Source of the DNA: Serratia oryzae
GTDB lineage: Bacteria > Pseudomonadota > Gammaproteobacteria > Enterobacterales > Enterobacteriaceae
Direction: 5' to 3'
NCBI RefSeq assembly: GCF_001976145.1
Contig: NZ_MOXD01000001.1
Span: forward strand, 124,001 to 188,000
Length of the DNA stretch: 64,000 nt
The translations under genes and the position numbers were made by a program. The notes beneath the pieces were generated by a model, which worked only from the letters and a program-made list of their open reading frames with translations, was not told where the DNA came from and did no database searches. How positions within the stretch are numbered: the stretch's first letter is position 1; each line of letters opens with the position of its first letter. Shown in pieces: positions 61,547 through 64,000 of this stretch.

Positions 61547-61993
61547 TTGTACGTAACCGTAGAATGTAACCCTAAAAGTTATGAATATTATCTTTCTCCG
61601 GTTTTCGCAACGTTCCCGACCCTGCAAGAGTCGCTTGAAAGAGATTTTAAAGCTTATAAAGAGACTGGGTTGCTTCCCGATTATTTTGGGCGTGACACCG
61701 CTTATGACAAGCCAGATGATATTCAAGACTCGGGGCTTTGGCATATACACCTAGCTATAGGCGAAGATAAATTTTCGAAGCCTCCTGTATCAGCTGATTT
61801 GGAAGACCCTAGAGTTGTGCAGTGGTACCGAACTTCAGACACAGCTCTTGTATATGCGAAAGGACTTGTAGATGAAAATAGCTATTCGCTGATCGCCGTG
61901 TTCACACCATCCGCACACTGGAAAGCAAGAGACTTTGACAGAATGAGAATCCTTGCTGGTTATGCCAGAGAGTTTTCACAAAAAATTGAATAA
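61547..61993 (+). CDS. YafO-family mRNA interferase toxin
   Basis: A 148-aa protein. FKAYKETGLLPDYFGRDTAY corresponds to E. coli YafO (FISYKRDGVLPDIFGRDALY), and HIHLAIGED, VVQWYRTSDTALVYAKG and LIAVFTPSAHWKARDF follow YafO in order. The start is TTG 61547, with GAGG 6 nt upstream overlapping the previous stop. YafO cleaves mRNA on the ribosome near the start codon. A weak TTG start would keep toxin below antitoxin. Followed by a terminator. Confidence 0.82.
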   Translation: MYVTVECNPKSYEYYLSPVFATFPTLQESLERDFKAYKETGLLPDYFGRDTAYDKPDDIQDSGLWHIHLAIGEDKFSKPPVSADLEDPRVVQWYRTSDTALVYAKGLVDENSYSLIAVFTPSAHWKARDFDRMRILAGYAREFSQKIE

Positions 61994-62068
61994 ATCCGAT
62001 TCCCGATAGGTTTTTCTATCTGCCTAGTGTATATACCCAATCGCGAATCGGCACGTCGAACAAGAGCA

Positions 62069-62092
62069 ACCCGCCACTGAGCGGGTTTTTTT
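62069..62092 (+). terminator. Terminator after the YafO cassette
   Basis: ACCCGC-CACTGA-GCGGGT followed by seven T. Confidence 0.9.
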
Positions 62093-62113
62093 ACGCCTGG
62101 AGTAACCGTAATC

Positions 62114-63340
62114 ATGTCAGATTTACCGGTTGTCATCACACAAGCGGGGGCGCAGCCTACGCCGCCACAAGAGCTTTACGACAAGTTGATCACCAGTGTG
62201 GCCGCCAAGGTGCCTGGTTACACAGCCAACCTACCCCCGGCGCTGATCACAGATCTGGCCAGTACATCGACCGGGGCCATTGCACTTATCGATCACGCGC
62301 TGGTGGATACCATCAACTCGGTGACGCCATACGGGGCCAATATCCCTCTACTGCAGCAACTGGGCAGCATCTACGGCGTACAGCGCGGCATTGGCACTAA
62401 TACCTCCGTGTTGGTGGTCTTCATGGGCTCGCCGGGGTTCGTTGTTCCGCGCGGGCTTATCGTCAGTGACGGTAACCACCAATACGCGGTGCAGAATAAC
62501 GCGGTTATCCCGGCCAGCGGGCAGAGCGCCAGCGTGTATTGCTTGGCTACGGCATCCGGTTCGTGGGCGGTTCCTGCCGGTACTGTCACGCAGATTATCA
62601 CCTCCATACCGGCCAAGATAACGCTATCTGTGACCAATACGTTAGAAGGCACGCCAGGGCTTGAAGAACAGACGATCGCTGACTACCGTGCCCAGGTTAT
62701 GGGGGCGGGCATGTTCGCCGTACAGGGGACGCCTGACGAGCTGAAATCAGCACTGGCAAACGTTGCCGGTGTACACGCTAACCTCATCGCATTCCGTCAA
62801 GTGGAGCTGGGTAAGTGGGCCATTATCGTTGGTGGTGGCGATCCGTATGAAGTGGCCAGGGCGATCTATCAATCGGTTCCTGATATCTCAATGCTCACGG
62901 CCGACGTGGTAAGCGGCAGCGGCTATGTACCCCACAAGGAAGTGATCACGTTAAACGACTTCCCCGACTCTTATGTTATCCCTTACGTTGTTCCATCGTC
63001 GCAGGCGGCTACGGTAATGCTTACGTGGGATTCCACGGGAACGGTGTTCACTGACCCGGCCAGCGTGTCAGTGCTTGCGGTACCCGCCATCGTTGATTAC
63101 GTCAATGCTGTTTATGTAGGCCAGCCGATAAACATCTACCAGCTGCAAACCTTATTCCAAAAGGCAGTGAGTTCCGTTCTTAGTGTGGAGCAAATTTCCT
63201 TGATACGGATCCGCGTAGCTATCGATGGCGTCATTGTTGAGCCAGATCCGAATACCGGCTTGGTTTCTGGCGATTATTACAAATATTTCACGACTGACGC
63301 CTCTCACGTAACGGTGCAAAAATATGATGGAACAAATTGA
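62114..63340 (+). CDS. Baseplate J-like protein
   Basis: A 408-aa protein of the baseplate J family. Features: PYGANIPLLQQLGSIYGVQR, the conserved FRQVELGKWAIIVGGGDPYE and a C-terminal ILAPATE-like LAVPAIVDYVNAVYVGQP. Forms the baseplate wedge. Overlaps the next gene by 14-17 bp. Confidence 0.88.
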   Translation: MSDLPVVITQAGAQPTPPQELYDKLITSVAAKVPGYTANLPPALITDLASTSTGAIALIDHALVDTINSVTPYGANIPLLQQLGSIYGVQRGIGTNTSVLVVFMGSPGFVVPRGLIVSDGNHQYAVQNNAVIPASGQSASVYCLATASGSWAVPAGTVTQIITSIPAKITLSVTNTLEGTPGLEEQTIADYRAQVMGAGMFAVQGTPDELKSALANVAGVHANLIAFRQVELGKWAIIVGGGDPYEVARAIYQSVPDISMLTADVVSGSGYVPHKEVITLNDFPDSYVIPYVVPSSQAATVMLTWDSTGTVFTDPASVSVLAVPAIVDYVNAVYVGQPINIYQLQTLFQKAVSSVLSVEQISLIRIRVAIDGVIVEPDPNTGLVSGDYYKYFTTDASHVTVQKYDGTN

Positions 63341-64000
63341 AACTAAGGTAATTCCAGCATACCCGTTTATTCAATATAACGATGATGAGGATGTCTGTGC
63401 GTTCTTCGATGCTACCAACGAGCTGAGCCAGGAATACCTCACGGCGTTTAATAATCTGGCGTTACCGTGCTGGACGTCACCCTACATAACCGGCTACCTG
63501 CTGGACTGGATAGCGCATGGGATATACGGGGCGATTAGGCCAACGCTCCAAATCGTCAAAGAGCAAACGCAGAAGGGCGACTACAACTCGGTTGAGTATA
63601 ACTCCATCCCTTATGCCACGCTTTCGAGCTATATCGCTGGCCAATACAGCTATTTATCTGATGACCTATTCAAACGGGTGCTGACGTGGAATTTTTACAA
63701 GGGTGACGGGTTCCATTTCTCCGTGCCGTGGTTCAAGCGCCGAATAGCGAGATTTATTCAAGGGCCGGATGGTATTGATCCACCGGTACAGCAAACATTC
63801 GATATTAGCATCATCCCAAAGAACGGCACCTTCTACGTTCGTATACCCGATTACGATGATGGTGTTGCCCAGGCTCTCAAGGCATGCATAGAGCAGAAGT
63901 TTGTAAAGCTGCCATTCATGTATAACTACGAAGTTGTGGTTTACAAAATCGTGCCGGTTACAGGCGTTAAATTGTCAGAAGTTACTATCGATTTGTTACC
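63324..64000 (+). CDS. DUF2612-type baseplate/tail protein, cut by the window edge
   Basis: ATG 63324 or 63327 inside the end of baseplate J opens a frame that runs to the edge (225 codons). It reads MEQIETKVIPAYPFIQYNDD, then WIAHGIYGAIRPTLQ, DDLFKRVLTWNFYKGDGFHF and FDISIIPKNGTFYV, the DUF2612 pattern found after baseplate J. The C terminus is missing. Confidence 0.8.
   Translation, partial: MMEQIETKVIPAYPFIQYNDDEDVCAFFDATNELSQEYLTAFNNLALPCWTSPYITGYLLDWIAHGIYGAIRPTLQIVKEQTQKGDYNSVEYNSIPYATLSSYIAGQYSYLSDDLFKRVLTWNFYKGDGFHFSVPWFKRRIARFIQGPDGIDPPVQQTFDISIIPKNGTFYVRIPDYDDGVAQALKACIEQKFVKLPFMYNYEVVVYKIVPVTGVKLSEVTIDLL

Larger units (their letters stand above)
21848..64000. mobile_element. Temperate myovirus prophage (left ~42 kb)
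   Basis: Continuous run of phage genes: integrase, CI/Cro switch, replication module with its own DNA polymerase, late regulators, lysis cassette, terminase, head, contractile tail and baseplate. The tail genes (DUF3383 sheath, DUF3277 tube, Gp138 spike, baseplate J, DUF2612) and head genes (DUF1073, DUF2213, DUF2184) are the set seen in small myoviruses of the Bcep781/AP22 type. The right end, tail fibres and attR lie outside the window, so the length is open. Confidence 0.95.

Overview
The window looks like a chromosome of a Serratia-type enterobacterium (Yersiniaceae). The first ~21.4 kb carries the conserved enterobacterial block letA–msrC–proQ–prc–htpX–MFS transporter–kdgR, in the E. coli gene order, followed by tcyP, ydjM, kduID, hxpB(yniC)–yniB–yniA, an EmtA-like transglycosylase, marC and a MATE pump. 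The proteins are close in length and motifs to the E. coli ones but not identical. A 127-bp ERIC-type element lies between tcyP and ydjM. The genus is inferred from gene content only.

From about 21.85 kb to the right edge (64,000, not the phage end) lies a temperate prophage with a contractile (myovirus) tail. Its early region is built like lambda. A CI-type repressor (35605-36264, minus) is flanked by two operator/promoter sets made of TTGAATT/AATTCAA half sites. A strong leftward promoter (TTGACA-N17-TATAAA) drives a long minus-strand operon: an unknown first gene, a 44-aa membrane protein, DUF2800, DUF2815, a family-A DNA polymerase, an ANR regulator, MazG-like, VRR-NUC and Arc-like proteins, a Rha/antirepressor, an SNF2-type helicase and an AlpA-like protein, ending at the integrase. 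The rightward promoter drives Cro, then a VapE/prim-pol helicase. Just after it lies a striking nested inverted-repeat array of GGTAACAG units that looks like a replication origin. Q-like and Ogr-like late regulators follow.

The late region runs rightward: a membrane/coiled-coil moron, a complete hicAB toxin-antitoxin locus with twin operators, holin, M15 endolysin, Rz/Rz1 spanins, a very acidic 87-aa protein, terminase, portal, head genes, sheath, tube, tail chaperones made by a -1 frameshift at a run of eight T, a short tape measure with a transglycosylase domain, and the baseplate. A two-gene cassette inserted among the baseplate genes encodes a YafO-family mRNA interferase, preceded by an unrecognised 190-aa protein that may be its antitoxin.

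Several accessory genes (24739-25529, 30286-30918, 34059-34592, 40556-41236, 60966-61993) are AT-rich, and the first three run against the operon they sit in; these are typical morons. The best candidates for something undescribed are the YafO cassette, the DUF6338 plus Gly/Pro-rich small protein pair, the P22 immI-like Arc/antirepressor switch with three operators, and the nested repeat origin.
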